Origin: Alphaproteobacteria bacterium
Lineage (GTDB): Bacteria; Pseudomonadota; Alphaproteobacteria; Rhizobiales; Beijerinckiaceae
Length of the DNA: 12,090 nt
Assembly: GCA_009921785.1 (NCBI GenBank)
Contig: RFXE01000032.1
Location: 1-12,090, forward strand
Direction: 5' to 3'
Positions 1 through 8,059 of this stretch are shown here, one piece after another (position 1 is the first letter of the stretch; each line of letters begins with the position of its first letter). The translations under genes were made by a program, and so were the position numbers. Under the pieces are notes generated by a model, which saw only the letters and a program-made list of their open reading frames with translations, searched no databases and had not been told where the DNA came from.

Positions 1-1361
1 CCGACAATGCCGGGCCAGAATAAAAGCGGTGAGAACGCGGCAACACGCGTAAGCGTCGCGGCAATCACCGGACCCGCCATGCGTTTAGCAGCCATCGAAA
101 AGGCAAGTTTCGGATCCATACCTTCTGCCAAGCGCCGCTCAGCATATTCAGAGACAATGATCGCATCATCTACTAACATACCGACCGCGAGAATGAGCGA
201 GAAAAGAACAACAATATTGACCGTGAGTCCGGCCATTTGCAGCGCAAGAATGCCCGCGAGGAATGAGCCCGGAATAGCGATGCCGATGAAGAGCGACGGA
301 CGGCCACCGAGTACAAACATCATAATGACAAGCACGAGCAAAACCGCGGTAACAACACTGTTTTGCAATTCGTGCAACATGTCGCGAATGGTTTTGGATT
401 TATCCTGACTGAAGGTGACGGAGACAGTGGCGGGCCAAGACTTTTGTAATTCACCGACAACATATTTTACGAGATCAACCGTCTCGATCAAATTGGAACC
501 CGTGCGTTTTGACACTTCAATCGCAATCGCCGGCTTTCCATTCACGCGCGTAATCGATGTGGCATCCTTAAAGGTCGGGCGTACTTCCGCAACATCGCCA
601 AGCGTTACGCTCGCACCGGCCGATGCCGTCACGGGCAATTTCAAAATATCTTCAGGCCGCTCGATGAGTGCGGGAACTTTTACCGCGAAGCGGCCTGTGC
701 CGCCTTCCAAAGCGCCCGCAGCAACAAGGCTATTAGATTGAGCGACACCCCCGATTAGGCCATCAAGGCTAATACCATAACTCTTCATGAGCATCGGTTC
801 AGCGATGATTTCTACAACCTCATCACGCGCGCCTTTCAAATCAGCAGAAAGGACACCCGGTATGGATTCGATGGCATTTTTAGCCCCGCGTGCGATACGC
901 AACAAAGTGCGTTCAGGAACATCGCCGGTGAGTGCAACGACCAATACGGGAAAGAGAGAGAGATTGACTTCGCGGACCGATGGTTGATCAGCATCCTTTG
1001 GCAAATCGCGCTTGGCATCATCAACCTTGGCGCGCACATCTTGTACCGCTTTGGTTGAATCAAAGCCTGCTTCAAATTCGAGAAGAACAAAGCCGCCGCC
1101 TTCAAAAGCGGTTGACCGCATTTCCTTTACATTAGCGACTGATTTGAGTTGCGTTTCCATTGGGCGCAATAAAAGCCGCTCGGCATCTTCAGGGCTAATG
1201 CCACGTTGCGACAATTGCACATAGACGATCGGAACCTTCACATCAGGTTCCGCTTCTTTAGGAATGGTCGTGTAGGCAATGAAGCCCGCAAGCAGCAAGA
1301 AGGCGAGAAATGCCAACGTTAAGCGCGCGTGAGAAATAGCAAAATCAATTGGATTTTTCAT
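1..1361 (-). CDS. RND-family efflux permease, N-terminal part (runs off left edge)
   Basis: This is the inner-membrane proton-driven pump subunit of a tripartite efflux system. An uninterrupted frame reads from an ATG at 1361 to the left edge, giving 453 codons; the family is usually about 1,000-1,100 residues, so over half is outside. Seen directly: a short cytoplasmic start (MKNPIDFAI), a first hydrophobic helix at about residues 14-32, then a periplasmic porter-like region. Further hydrophobic helices begin near residue 340. The helix-4 motif VDDAII puts the proton-relay aspartates at D398 and D399, equivalent to AcrB D407/D408. The visible part ends in a FSPLLFWPGIVG segment, typical of the family. 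The start lies 25 bp after the adaptor gene's stop, so the two are surely co-transcribed. The ribosome site is weak (AGGG about 10 nt upstream). Substrate cannot be read from the sequence. Confidence 0.95.
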   Translation of the reverse strand, partial: MKNPIDFAISHARLTLAFLAFLLLAGFIAYTTIPKEAEPDVKVPIVYVQLSQRGISPEDAERLLLRPMETQLKSVANVKEMRSTAFEGGGFVLLEFEAGFDSTKAVQDVRAKVDDAKRDLPKDADQPSVREVNLSLFPVLVVALTGDVPERTLLRIARGAKNAIESIPGVLSADLKGARDEVVEIIAEPMLMKSYGISLDGLIGGVAQSNSLVAAGALEGGTGRFAVKVPALIERPEDILKLPVTASAGASVTLGDVAEVRPTFKDATSITRVNGKPAIAIEVSKRTGSNLIETVDLVKYVVGELQKSWPATVSVTFSQDKSKTIRDMLHELQNSVVTAVLLVLVIMMFVLGGRPSLFIGIAIPGSFLAGILALQMAGLTVNIVVLFSLILAVGMLVDDAIIVSEYAERRLAEGMDPKLAFSMAAKRMAGPVIAATLTRVAAFSPLLFWPGIV

Positions 1362-1386
1362 GATCGGTTCGCCCTGATGCTTTCTC

Positions 1387-2448
1387 TCAACCCTGCTTCA
1401 TAGGAACTGGATCGACCGCCTGTCCCTCTTTCACAAAATCCTGACCTTGAACGATGATTTGCGCGCCCGGTGCTATACCCGAAACATAAAGATAGTCAGT
1501 TTGATCTTCGACAAGCGCTACCGGAACAAAGGCAACTTTGTTACCATTCTCGACTACGCGCACGCCAAGCTTACCCTCGGCAGAGAAGGTCAACGCTGAA
1601 CGCGCAACCTTTGTTGCATCAACTGGCGCGAGATAGAGTGTGACTTCCGCCGTTACGCCATCGGCAATTTTACGATCCGGATTAGCAAGGCTCACATCGA
1701 TGCGATAGGTGCGTGTTTGTGGGCTCGCACGATTGGAAATGAAGCGCACAGTGCCTGCAGCTTCTGCACCACCGATTAAACGCACATCCGCGCGATCACC
1801 GACTTTAACCCCCGACAAACGCCGCTCAGAAATCTCAACGACGGCTAACATCGGATCAAGTGACATGACTTCAGCAACGGGTGCGCCGGGCTGCAAGCTT
1901 TGGCCTAATGTTGCAGGGACTTCATTGATGATACCGGAAACGGGTGCGAGTACGGTGCCGCGATCACGCTCTGCCTGTGCTTGCGCCAATTGCGCCTGTG
2001 CGCCTTTTAAATCAGCTTCAAATTGCGCGAGGCCCAATTTCGCGAGGTTGCCGCTTTCAACAAGAACACGCTTTGCTTCAAATTCTTTTTGGCGTTGCTC
2101 AAGACGCGCTTGCGCTTGCTGCACATTGGATTCGCGCGCTTCGTCTGAAAGGACCGCGATCACATCGCCCTGCTTAACAACCGAACCGCGACGCACAGGG
2201 AGTTCGGTCACAACACCGCTGGTCCGCGCGATAGCCATGGTTCGAACATCAGCTTCGGTGCGGCCGGACAAAGTCAGCTTGCGCGAGCGTGGCTCAACTG
2301 CGGCTGGAAGGATGGATACCTGAAATGGTTTGGCCTCGACAGTTTTCGTCGTCGCGGGCGGTGCTTCCTTTTTGGTCATTGCGCCCGAGGCAATCCAGCC
2401 AACGGCGGCAACAACGAGAAGGATGGCAGTGATACGGCTCCAAAGCAT
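1387..2448 (-). CDS. RND efflux periplasmic adaptor (membrane fusion protein, HlyD/AcrA-like)
   Basis: This 353-residue adaptor links the inner-membrane pump to an outer-membrane channel. Residues 5-23 form one hydrophobic segment with no lipobox cysteine, so it is probably an uncleaved N-terminal anchor rather than a lipoprotein. A lipoyl/biotinyl-like half follows (about 72-105, with GVVTELPVRRGSVVKQGD). Next is an Ala/Gln/Glu-rich alpha-helical hairpin (about 105-163), then the second lipoyl half (about 163-197, VLAPVSGIINEVPATLGQ). A beta-barrel region covers about 198-275 and a membrane-proximal domain covers about 276-350. This is the usual family order and a normal length. It lies 24 bp after the tetR-type gene and 25 bp before the permease. 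No outer-membrane channel gene is visible in the window, so the pump must recruit one encoded elsewhere or beyond the left edge. Confidence 0.95.
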   Translation of the reverse strand: MLWSRITAILLVVAAVGWIASGAMTKKEAPPATTKTVEAKPFQVSILPAAVEPRSRKLTLSGRTEADVRTMAIARTSGVVTELPVRRGSVVKQGDVIAVLSDEARESNVQQAQARLEQRQKEFEAKRVLVESGNLAKLGLAQFEADLKGAQAQLAQAQAERDRGTVLAPVSGIINEVPATLGQSLQPGAPVAEVMSLDPMLAVVEISERRLSGVKVGDRADVRLIGGAEAAGTVRFISNRASPQTRTYRIDVSLANPDRKIADGVTAEVTLYLAPVDATKVARSALTFSAEGKLGVRVVENGNKVAFVPVALVEDQTDYLYVSGIAPGAQIIVQGQDFVKEGQAVDPVPMKQG

Positions 2449-2472
2449 GGTCAGGTTCCTGTCAGCAAAAGT

Positions 2473-3105
2473 CTAAAGGCTTACAATTCGGGGGGTACAA
2501 GGTGTGAGAGAGACGGCCCCGCACAAGACGGCGCCAATCAAATCGAGGAGGGTCGCAACTTCGGTTTCGCTTTCGAAATCGGGATCAAGCGCTTTGCGGC
2601 GGATGAGCCCATCGGAGAGGGTCAAGATCAAACGTGCGACGGCATCGAGGTCCACTTGGTCAGGAATGCCACCTTTAAGCCGTGCCTTTTCGCATACGGC
2701 GATAATGCCGCGCCGGACTTCCGCTTGCACGCCCCCCATAACCTCGGCAATCGCAGAATTGCGCGCCGCCTCACTCCAGATCTCGAGAGTAAGAACGGCT
2801 TTTTCCCTTGGTTTTTCAATAAAATGACGGTGTCCAAGTGTTCGGAAGGCCCCCATGAGATCGCCCGTACCATCGAGTGTCGCAAAATCGGCTGCAATTT
2901 CAGCGCGGTCGCGTTCAATCAATGCAAGAATTATTGCATCTTTTGATGGAAAATAACGATAGAGATTACCAGGGACCATGCCGGCCTCACCCGCAACATC
3001 CTGCATCGTTGTCCGGTGAAAGCCAGAACGCGTGAAGCAGCTCTCCGCCGCATCAAGGATTTGCGGGCGGCGATCCAAATGGCGTGGCGCTCGGGCAAGA
3101 GACAT
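2473..3105 (-). CDS. TetR/AcrR-family transcriptional repressor of the efflux operon
   Basis: The 210-residue protein has a TetR-type DNA-binding domain at about residues 11-57. The helix-turn-helix is recognisable in TTMQDVAGEAGMVPGNLYRYF followed by PSKDAII. A helical ligand-binding and dimerisation domain makes up the rest. I chose the ATG at 3105 (MSLARAPRHL); an in-frame TTG at 3117 would add four residues but lies closer to the operator. Neither start has a clear ribosome site. The gene is first in a minus-strand operon with the adaptor and the RND pump, 24 bp upstream of the adaptor. A 16-bp inverted repeat lies 18 bp upstream of the ATG. The likely role is a ligand-released autorepressor controlling its own operon; the inducer is unknown. 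Confidence 0.93.
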   Translation of the reverse strand: MSLARAPRHLDRRPQILDAAESCFTRSGFHRTTMQDVAGEAGMVPGNLYRYFPSKDAIILALIERDRAEIAADFATLDGTGDLMGAFRTLGHRHFIEKPREKAVLTLEIWSEAARNSAIAEVMGGVQAEVRRGIIAVCEKARLKGGIPDQVDLDAVARLILTLSDGLIRRKALDPDFESETEVATLLDLIGAVLCGAVSLTPCTPRIVSL

Positions 3106-3122
3106 GGGTGCACGCAATTAGT

Positions 3123-3138
3123 GAATGAACATTCATTC
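3123..3138. promoter_or_regulatory. TetR-type operator (inverted repeat)
   Basis: The sequence GAATGAA-CA-TTCATTC is a perfect 7-bp inverted repeat around a 2-bp spacer. Its size and position, just upstream of the tetR-type gene, fit an operator for that regulator. On the minus strand a TTGACG element (3143-3138) abuts one edge and a weak -10 candidate, ACTAAT (3122-3117), abuts the other, so bound repressor would cover the core promoter. The -35/-10 assignment is tentative because the spacing would be 15 bp. The protease gene starts only 114 bp away on the other strand, so control of both directions is possible but not shown. Confidence 0.72.
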
Positions 3139-3251
3139 GTCAACTAACCGGCGGTTGCGACAATCTACGGGTTTTTGCGCGCTATCGGGCGGCTGCCGAG
3201 CGGACTAGCCTGAGCCGAGCCCTTGAAACTGGTCAGGTAGGAGCGGCGATC

Positions 3252-4400
3252 ATGCGGTGGTCGATTGATCTCGGAAGCATCGCTGGAACCGCTATTCGGG
3301 TTCATGTGACCTTTCTGCTCTTTCTGGCCTTTATCGGCATTCTTGCCTATCGCGCGAACGGGCCCCAGGCGGCGTGGGATACGCTCGCCTTCATTGTCCT
3401 GATTTTCGTCTGTGTCGTGGCGCATGAATTCGGCCATGTCTTGATGGCCCGGCGTTTTGGCGCCAAGACACGTGATGTGACTTTGTTTCCTATTGGTGGT
3501 GTCGCGAATATGGAACGCGTGCCGGAAAAGCCAAGCCAAGAAATTTTGGTTTCTCTTGCTGGCCCCTTCGTTAATCTCGTCATCGCGCTTGGAATAATGA
3601 TTTGGCTTGGCAACTCTTTAACTGAAGAGGACTTCAATAATATTGGCAATTCACAAGCGAGTCTCGCCTTACGTATTGCCGCAGCCAATCTCATTTTGAT
3701 GACTTTTAATCTTCTCCCCGCTTTTCCAATGGATGGCGGCCGCGTTTTGCGTGCGCTGCTCGCACTTAAATGGAGTCGATCACGCGCAACGAAAATTGCT
3801 GCAAGCATTGGACAAATCTTCGCATTCGGACTCGGATTTCTAGGACTTTTTGGCAATCCCTTTCTGCTCATCATCGCTGCCTTTATTTTTATTGCTGCCG
3901 GCGCAGAGGCTGATGCCGCAGCGCTCCATGATAGCGCGCGCGATCTCACTGTTGGCGAAGCGATGATGACCGAATTCTCAGCGGTTCATCCCGCCGATAC
4001 AATCAGCGCGAGTATTGAAAGACTAATCCGGTCGAGTAATGAAATTTTTCCGGTGATGGATGAAACGGGCCGTGCTTTCGGTATCGTCACACGCTTGGAC
4101 ATTCTCGCAGCCTTGACCGAGAATGCCGATACAACGCCGGTTTCAGCGATCATGCATCCTGTTGAAACCATACTTACGGAAGACGAGAATTTAGAAACAG
4201 TTCTTACGCATTTTGAAAAGAGCAACGTACCTGCACTCGTTGTAGCCAATAATGCTGAACGCATGATCGGTCTAATCACGCGCACAGCGATTGCACATGC
4301 GATTTTGGTTCACACGGCACGGCCCGGCTGGCACAGTCATCACGGAGGCGTGACAATCGATAGTCTTCCGGGCTTTCGAAAAATATCGCTAAAAACTTAG
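3252..4400 (+). CDS. Site-2 protease-family (M50) zinc metalloprotease with two CBS domains
   Basis: This is an intramembrane protease of 382 residues. The zinc motif HEFGH lies at residues 58-62 (H58, H62, catalytic E59) inside a hydrophobic helix. The third zinc ligand is D161 in the [13 protein letters not shown] segment, and a GPFVN motif lies at 104-108. There are about six hydrophobic segments between residues 15 and 220. Two CBS domains follow (about 233-290 and 296-352); these commonly bind adenine nucleotides, so activity may respond to energy state (family inference). The C-terminal tail carries a His-rich stretch, HSHHGG (361-366). The start is supported by TAGGAG (3238-3243) 8 nt before the ATG. 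The protease substrate is unknown; no anti-sigma factor gene is adjacent. The stop overlaps the stop of the convergent dehydrogenase gene by 4 bp. Confidence 0.93.
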   Translation: MRWSIDLGSIAGTAIRVHVTFLLFLAFIGILAYRANGPQAAWDTLAFIVLIFVCVVAHEFGHVLMARRFGAKTRDVTLFPIGGVANMERVPEKPSQEILVSLAGPFVNLVIALGIMIWLGNSLTEEDFNNIGNSQASLALRIAAANLILMTFNLLPAFPMDGGRVLRALLALKWSRSRATKIAASIGQIFAFGLGFLGLFGNPFLLIIAAFIFIAAGAEADAAALHDSARDLTVGEAMMTEFSAVHPADTISASIERLIRSSNEIFPVMDETGRAFGIVTRLDILAALTENADTTPVSAIMHPVETILTEDENLETVLTHFEKSNVPALVVANNAERMIGLITRTAIAHAILVHTARPGWHSHHGGVTIDSLPGFRKISLKT

Positions 4401-5158
4401 CCGCGTCCGACGAGCGGCATTTTTGTTGCCATCACGGTCAAGGTCAGAACATTCGCATCAAGCGGAAGGCTTGCCATATAGATGACCGATTGCGCAACAT
4501 AGTCGACATTCATGGTTGGCTCAGCACGAATTTGTAAATCGGCTTGCAAGACACCTGAATTCATTTTTGATGTCATATCGGTCGCCGCATTGCCAATATC
4601 AATCTGTCCGCAAGCAATGTCATACTTACGACCATCAAGGGCCGTCGATTTTGTCAGGCCCGTGATCGCATGTTTGGTGGCGGTATAGGGTGCAGAATTC
4701 GGACGCGGTGTTTGTGACGAAATCGAGCCATTATTGATGATACGTCCGCCACGCGGAGTCTGATCCTTCATAATTCTGAAGGCTTCTTGCGTGCACAAAA
4801 AAGCCGATGTCAGATTGGCGTTGAGCACCGTCTGCCACTGTTCAAATGTAAGATCTTCGAGATTGATGGGCGGTGCATTAGAGCCCGCATTATTGAACAA
4901 AACATCAAGGCGGCCAAAGCGTTCTTTTGTTTTCGCAAAGAGTTGGGCAACGGCCTTCGGATCACCGAGATCCGTCGATACGGCAAGCGTGGGGGCGCCA
5001 TGAACCGCCCCAAGCTTAACCGTTTCATCAAGCATATCCTGACGACGGCCCGCTAAGACAACGCTATAGCCTTCTTTCATCATCGCCAAAGCCACTGACC
5101 GCCCGATGCCTGAACCCGCACCAGTGATCATTGCTATTTTGCCGTGCCCGCTCATCAT
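4397..5158 (-). CDS. Short-chain dehydrogenase/reductase (SDR)
   Basis: This 253-residue NAD(P)-dependent oxidoreductase of the classical SDR type is cytoplasmic. Seen directly: the cofactor-binding TGAGSGIG (residues 12-19), NNAG (89-92) and a Ser-Tyr-Lys catalytic set at S145, Y158 and K162 with N114 upstream. Arginines after beta-strand 2 (AGRRQ, 36-40) suggest a preference for NADP(H) (inference). Length is normal for the family. The gene begins with tandem ATGs (5158 and 5155). GGGA on the minus strand is 4 nt from the first and 7 nt from the second, so the second start (252 residues) is equally or more likely. It lies 35 bp after the aminotransferase stop on the same strand. The pair could interconvert an amine, a carbonyl compound and an alcohol, but the substrate is unknown. 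Confidence 0.93.
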   Translation of the reverse strand: MMSGHGKIAMITGAGSGIGRSVALAMMKEGYSVVLAGRRQDMLDETVKLGAVHGAPTLAVSTDLGDPKAVAQLFAKTKERFGRLDVLFNNAGSNAPPINLEDLTFEQWQTVLNANLTSAFLCTQEAFRIMKDQTPRGGRIINNGSISSQTPRPNSAPYTATKHAITGLTKSTALDGRKYDIACGQIDIGNAATDMTSKMNSGVLQADLQIRAEPTMNVDYVAQSVIYMASLPLDANVLTLTVMATKMPLVGRG

Positions 5159-5193
5159 ATTATCCCGTCTAATTCAAAATGGCCGTGAGATTA

Positions 5194-6555
5194 TTATGCT
5201 GTCAGTCGCGTCAGAGCGCGGCCAAAGCGATCGAAAATATCATCAATTTGCTTTTCAGTAATGATCAGCGGTGGACAGAAGGCAATGATGTCGCCAATCG
5301 CACGAATGATGAGCCCTTCTTCATGGCAAAGCTCAGAAAGTTTCAATCCGGTTGCGCCCGGCTTCTCAAAGCCCGCTTTGGTTTTTTTATCAGAGACGAG
5401 TTCTATCGCGCCAATCATGCCGACGCCGCGTGTTTCACCAACAAGCGGATGATCTTTGAAGGAATGAATCCGTTCAAGAAAACGCGGGCTCAATTGTGGC
5501 ACACGCTGCATCAAACCGCGCTCTTCAATAATATCTAGATTTTCATTGGCAACCGCCATCGCTAACGGATGACCCGACGTCGTAAAGCCGTGACCGAAGA
5601 CACCAATCTTCGCGGTGTTATCGGCAATGACATTGTAGATTTCATTGGTGAACACAATGGCAGCCAAAGGCACATAAGACGAAGTGATCTGCTTCGAGCA
5701 CACCATAATATCCGGCTCGATGCCATAGGTCGTGCAGCCCCATGTTGTACCGGTACGACCGAAGCCATTGATGACTTCGTCAGCAATCAACAACACATCA
5801 TATTTGCGGCATACGGCCTGCATCTTCGGCCAATAAGTACGCGGCGGTATAAAGACACCACCCGCGCCCATAACCGGTTCACCAATGAACGCCGCAACCG
5901 TTTCAGGACCTTCAGCAAGAATTTTATCTTCAAGCTCTTTAGCAAGGCGTGTTGCAAAATCTTCTTCGCTCTCGCCCGGTTCAGCATAACGCCAATGATG
6001 CGCACAACCGACATGTTTAAACTGCGGGAACGGCACATCGAAATCGCGATGATTATTTGGAAGACCTGTCAAACTTGCCGACACCAATGTGATGCCGTGA
6101 TAGGCTTTAATGCGTGAAATGATCTTCTTTTTCTGCGGACGGCCGAGCGCATTATTATAGTACCAGACCATCTTCACGACCGTATCATTCGCTTCCGATC
6201 CCGAATTCGTGAAATGCGCTTTACCCATTTTACCGGGCGCCATTTTTACCATGCGCTCAGCAAGCGCGATCGCCTGCGGATGCGATTTATGCGAGAAGGA
6301 ATGATAATAAGGCAGCTCGCTCATTTGTTTGGCGGCCGCCTTTGCAAGACGCTCTTCACCGAAGCCTACCGCGACGCTCCAGAGACCGGCCATCGCTTCG
6401 ATATATTCCTTACCTCCATCATCATAGACATGAATGCCTTTGCCATGCGTGATGATCATCGGCCCAACCTGCTCGTGGCGACGCGCATTCGTGACGGGAT
6501 GAAAATAAAATTCGATATCGCGCGCGGCGAGTGAATTTGGATTGGCGGTCATCAT
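5194..6555 (-). CDS. Class III PLP-dependent aminotransferase (omega-transaminase-like)
   Basis: This 453-residue fold-type I PLP enzyme probably transfers amino groups from an amine or omega-amino acid to a keto acid such as pyruvate. Seen: GLWSVAVG with W60, SGSEAND (118-124) for phosphate binding, YHG with Y152, DEVINGFGRTG with the PLP-pyridine aspartate D259, and VCSKQITSSY with the Schiff-base lysine K288. GFTTSGHP follows at 323-330 and the likely switch arginine is R418. These positions match closely those known for the Chromobacterium violaceum omega-transaminase (from memory). Related family members act on taurine, putrescine or beta-alanine, so the natural substrate is open. Tandem ATGs occur at 6555 and 6552. 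GGAG is only 3 nt from the first but 6 nt from the second, so translation probably begins at 6552 (452 residues). The gene sits between the BenE-type transporter (77 bp upstream) and the dehydrogenase (35 bp downstream). Confidence 0.95.
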   Translation of the reverse strand: MMTANPNSLAARDIEFYFHPVTNARRHEQVGPMIITHGKGIHVYDDGGKEYIEAMAGLWSVAVGFGEERLAKAAAKQMSELPYYHSFSHKSHPQAIALAERMVKMAPGKMGKAHFTNSGSEANDTVVKMVWYYNNALGRPQKKKIISRIKAYHGITLVSASLTGLPNNHRDFDVPFPQFKHVGCAHHWRYAEPGESEEDFATRLAKELEDKILAEGPETVAAFIGEPVMGAGGVFIPPRTYWPKMQAVCRKYDVLLIADEVINGFGRTGTTWGCTTYGIEPDIMVCSKQITSSYVPLAAIVFTNEIYNVIADNTAKIGVFGHGFTTSGHPLAMAVANENLDIIEERGLMQRVPQLSPRFLERIHSFKDHPLVGETRGVGMIGAIELVSDKKTKAGFEKPGATGLKLSELCHEEGLIIRAIGDIIAFCPPLIITEKQIDDIFDRFGRALTRLTA

Positions 6556-6632
6556 CGGCTCCGGTGAGGAAAAAGTGCGGCAGGATAGCTTGTCGCGCGG
6601 CTAAAGAAAACTACCCCACTCGACAGGAAGCG

Positions 6633-7823
6633 TCATGTCGCCGTGCCAAACCGACGCAGGGCACGCAGCAATCCACCTGCGATGAGGCCCCAAAAGGCGC
6701 CACCAATGCCAAAAAGCGTTAAACCCGAAGCCGCGACAAGGAATGTAGCGACCGCTGCCTCGCGCTCATGAGAGTCTTCCACAGCAGCCATGATTGCGGC
6801 ACCAAATGCGCCAATAAGAGCGAGCCCTGCGATCGCCTCGATCAAAACAGGGGGCGAAACGGAAATCAAAGCCGTAGCTCCGCCGGCCAAAAATCCGAAA
6901 AGCACATAAACAATTCCAGCCGTCACGCCCGCGACATAGCGTTTAGCGGGATCGGGATGACAGTCAGGCCCTGCGCAAATGGCCGCCGTGATAGCAGCGA
7001 GATTAACCGCGTGACCGCCGAAAGGTGCGGATAGCAGCGAAAGGATTCCAGTAACCGTAAAAAGCGGTCCCGGTTCAGGCCGATAATTGTGCACTGCGAG
7101 AACGGCAATGCCGGGAATATTTTGCGATGCCATTGTAACGATGAAGAGCGGAATGGCGATGCTGATAATCGCCGACAACGAAAATTGAGGTTCAATCAAA
7201 ATTGGCATTGGCAAAAGCGCCGAAAGTTCAAAGATGGGTGCCGTGCCTGAGAAAAACAAAATCCCAATCAGAACAATAACGGCAGCGGGCACAGCGAGAA
7301 CGCGTTTAATACGTGCAACAAGCGCCCAAACGGCAACAATCGCTAGACCTGCTAGAGGCATCTGCGCTACCGCCGTCACAGGCGCAATACAAAGGTGAAG
7401 AAGAATGCCGGCGAGCATCGCATTCGCCAATGCGGACGGGATCGCACGCACCGCGCGCCCCAATGGTTTCCATAGTCCCGCGATCACCAATAGAATTGAT
7501 GACACAAGAAACGCGCCAACTGCCGTTGAGAATCCACCAGGTACCGCACCGGTTGTCGCGAGAAGCGCGGCGCCCGGAGTGGACCACGCTACGCTTACCG
7601 GCATGCGGGTTTTTAAACTTAGAATGATACCGCCGAGACCCATCGCGATTGAAAGCGCCATAAGGCCGGACGTCGCTTCCACGTCGCTTGCCCCCACCGC
7701 TTTCAAACCATGGACAACAACGGCGAAAGAGCTCGCGCAACCTACAAAAGCAGCAAGCAACCCCGCCATTACAGCATGGAATGGAAACGGTTCTGCAGCG
7801 TAAGGCATGTGCGAAGACGACAT
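6633..7823 (-). CDS. benE: BenE-family benzoate/proton symporter-like membrane transporter
   Basis: The 396-residue protein is almost entirely hydrophobic, with about 11-12 predicted membrane segments. It carries the signature stretches of the BenE family: TMASQNIPGIAVL (230-242), SAPFGGHAVNLAAITAAICAG (265-285, read in part) and HPDPAKRY (289-296). Length is as expected. Family members are annotated as benzoate:H+ symporters, but no benzoate dioxygenase or catechol genes are in the window, so the cargo may be another small organic compound. The ATG at 7823 has no convincing ribosome site. A later in-frame ATG at 7808 would remove five residues. It is the first gene of a possible three-gene minus-strand unit with the aminotransferase and dehydrogenase; the 77-bp gap leaves room for a separate promoter. 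Three direct ATGCGA-like repeats lie upstream. Confidence 0.92.
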   Translation of the reverse strand: MSSSHMPYAAEPFPFHAVMAGLLAAFVGCASSFAVVVHGLKAVGASDVEATSGLMALSIAMGLGGIILSLKTRMPVSVAWSTPGAALLATTGAVPGGFSTAVGAFLVSSILLVIAGLWKPLGRAVRAIPSALANAMLAGILLHLCIAPVTAVAQMPLAGLAIVAVWALVARIKRVLAVPAAVIVLIGILFFSGTAPIFELSALLPMPILIEPQFSLSAIISIAIPLFIVTMASQNIPGIAVLAVHNYRPEPGPLFTVTGILSLLSAPFGGHAVNLAAITAAICAGPDCHPDPAKRYVAGVTAGIVYVLFGFLAGGATALISVSPPVLIEAIAGLALIGAFGAAIMAAVEDSHEREAAVATFLVAASGLTLFGIGGAFWGLIAGGLLRALRRFGTAT

Positions 7824-7855
7824 CGGACAATAAATTAAGGATCGTTACGGATCTG

Positions 7856-7877
7856 ACGCATGTCGCATATCTCGCAT
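7856..7877 (-). repeat. Three short direct repeats upstream of the BenE-type gene
   Basis: On the minus strand the region reads ATGCGA-GAT-ATGCGA-C-ATGCGT, three copies of a 6-bp word at steps of 9 and 7 bp, 33-54 bp upstream of the transporter start. It could be a regulator binding site, but the spacing is uneven and no adjacent regulator gene points to it. Chance is possible. Confidence 0.35.
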
Positions 7878-7972
7878 AGCACTGTCGAGAGGGAATGAAG
7901 ACTTAGATTTTTTTCTCTCGGCAACAGTGATCCCGCACTCAACCACACTCCGTAATAGCTCTTAGGAAGGCA

Positions 7973-7986
7973 CTGATCGAGATCAA
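7973..7986. promoter_or_regulatory. FNR/FixK-type box upstream of the Spy-like/phaC operon
   Basis: CTGAT-CGAG-ATCAA matches the FNR/FixK consensus TTGAT-N4-ATCAA at 9 of 10 positions. The inner CGAG extends the dyad partly (GATC-GA-GATC). Its centre (7979/7980) lies exactly 41.5 bp before the transcription start predicted from the -10 candidate CATGAT at 8009-8014, the spacing of a class II activator site. This implies activation when oxygen is low by an FNR/FixK/Anr-type regulator, which is not encoded in the window. Confidence 0.8.
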
Positions 7987-8008
7987 CGCGAGTATTCTGT
8001 TATCCGGC

Positions 8009-8014
8009 CATGAT
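8009..8014 (+). promoter_or_regulatory. Candidate -10 element of the FixK/FNR-dependent promoter
   Basis: CATGAT matches TATAAT at 4 of 6 positions and lies where the FNR-type box predicts it. The start would be near 8021, giving a leader of about 39 nt before the ATG at 8060. No good -35 hexamer is seen, as is usual for activator-dependent promoters. Confidence 0.5.
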
Positions 8015-8059
8015 CAAGCCTCTGTTCATTAGAACGCTCTCACGATCAGGAGTTTTTCG

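Noticed and set aside
1709..2323. Open frame of 204 codons on the plus strand
   Set aside because: It lies fully antisense to the adaptor gene, is rich in Arg, Ser and Thr, has no recognisable domain, and is best explained as a shadow of the adaptor's codon pattern.
3223..3236. Possible FNR-like box TTGAA-ACTG-GTCAG before the metalloprotease
   Set aside because: It matches only 7 of 10 positions and lies about 15 nt before the ATG, overlapping the ribosome-binding region, which does not fit activation.
3347..3949. Open frame of 200 codons on the minus strand
   Set aside because: It is antisense to the well-supported metalloprotease with zinc and CBS motifs; the translation is low-complexity Ala/Arg/Lys with no motif.
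5569..6117. Open frame of 182 codons on the plus strand
   Set aside because: It is antisense to the aminotransferase, including its catalytic region, and shows no family signature.
7306..7830. Open frame of 174 codons overlapping the BenE-type gene in another frame
   Set aside because: The translation is Cys/Arg-rich and unlike a real protein, while the overlapping frame carries clear BenE signatures.
7886..7920. Inverted repeat CGAGAG...CTCTCG with a T-run before the right arm
   Set aside because: The stem is only 6 bp with a 23-nt loop and the T-run lies inside the loop, so it is not a convincing terminator or operator.
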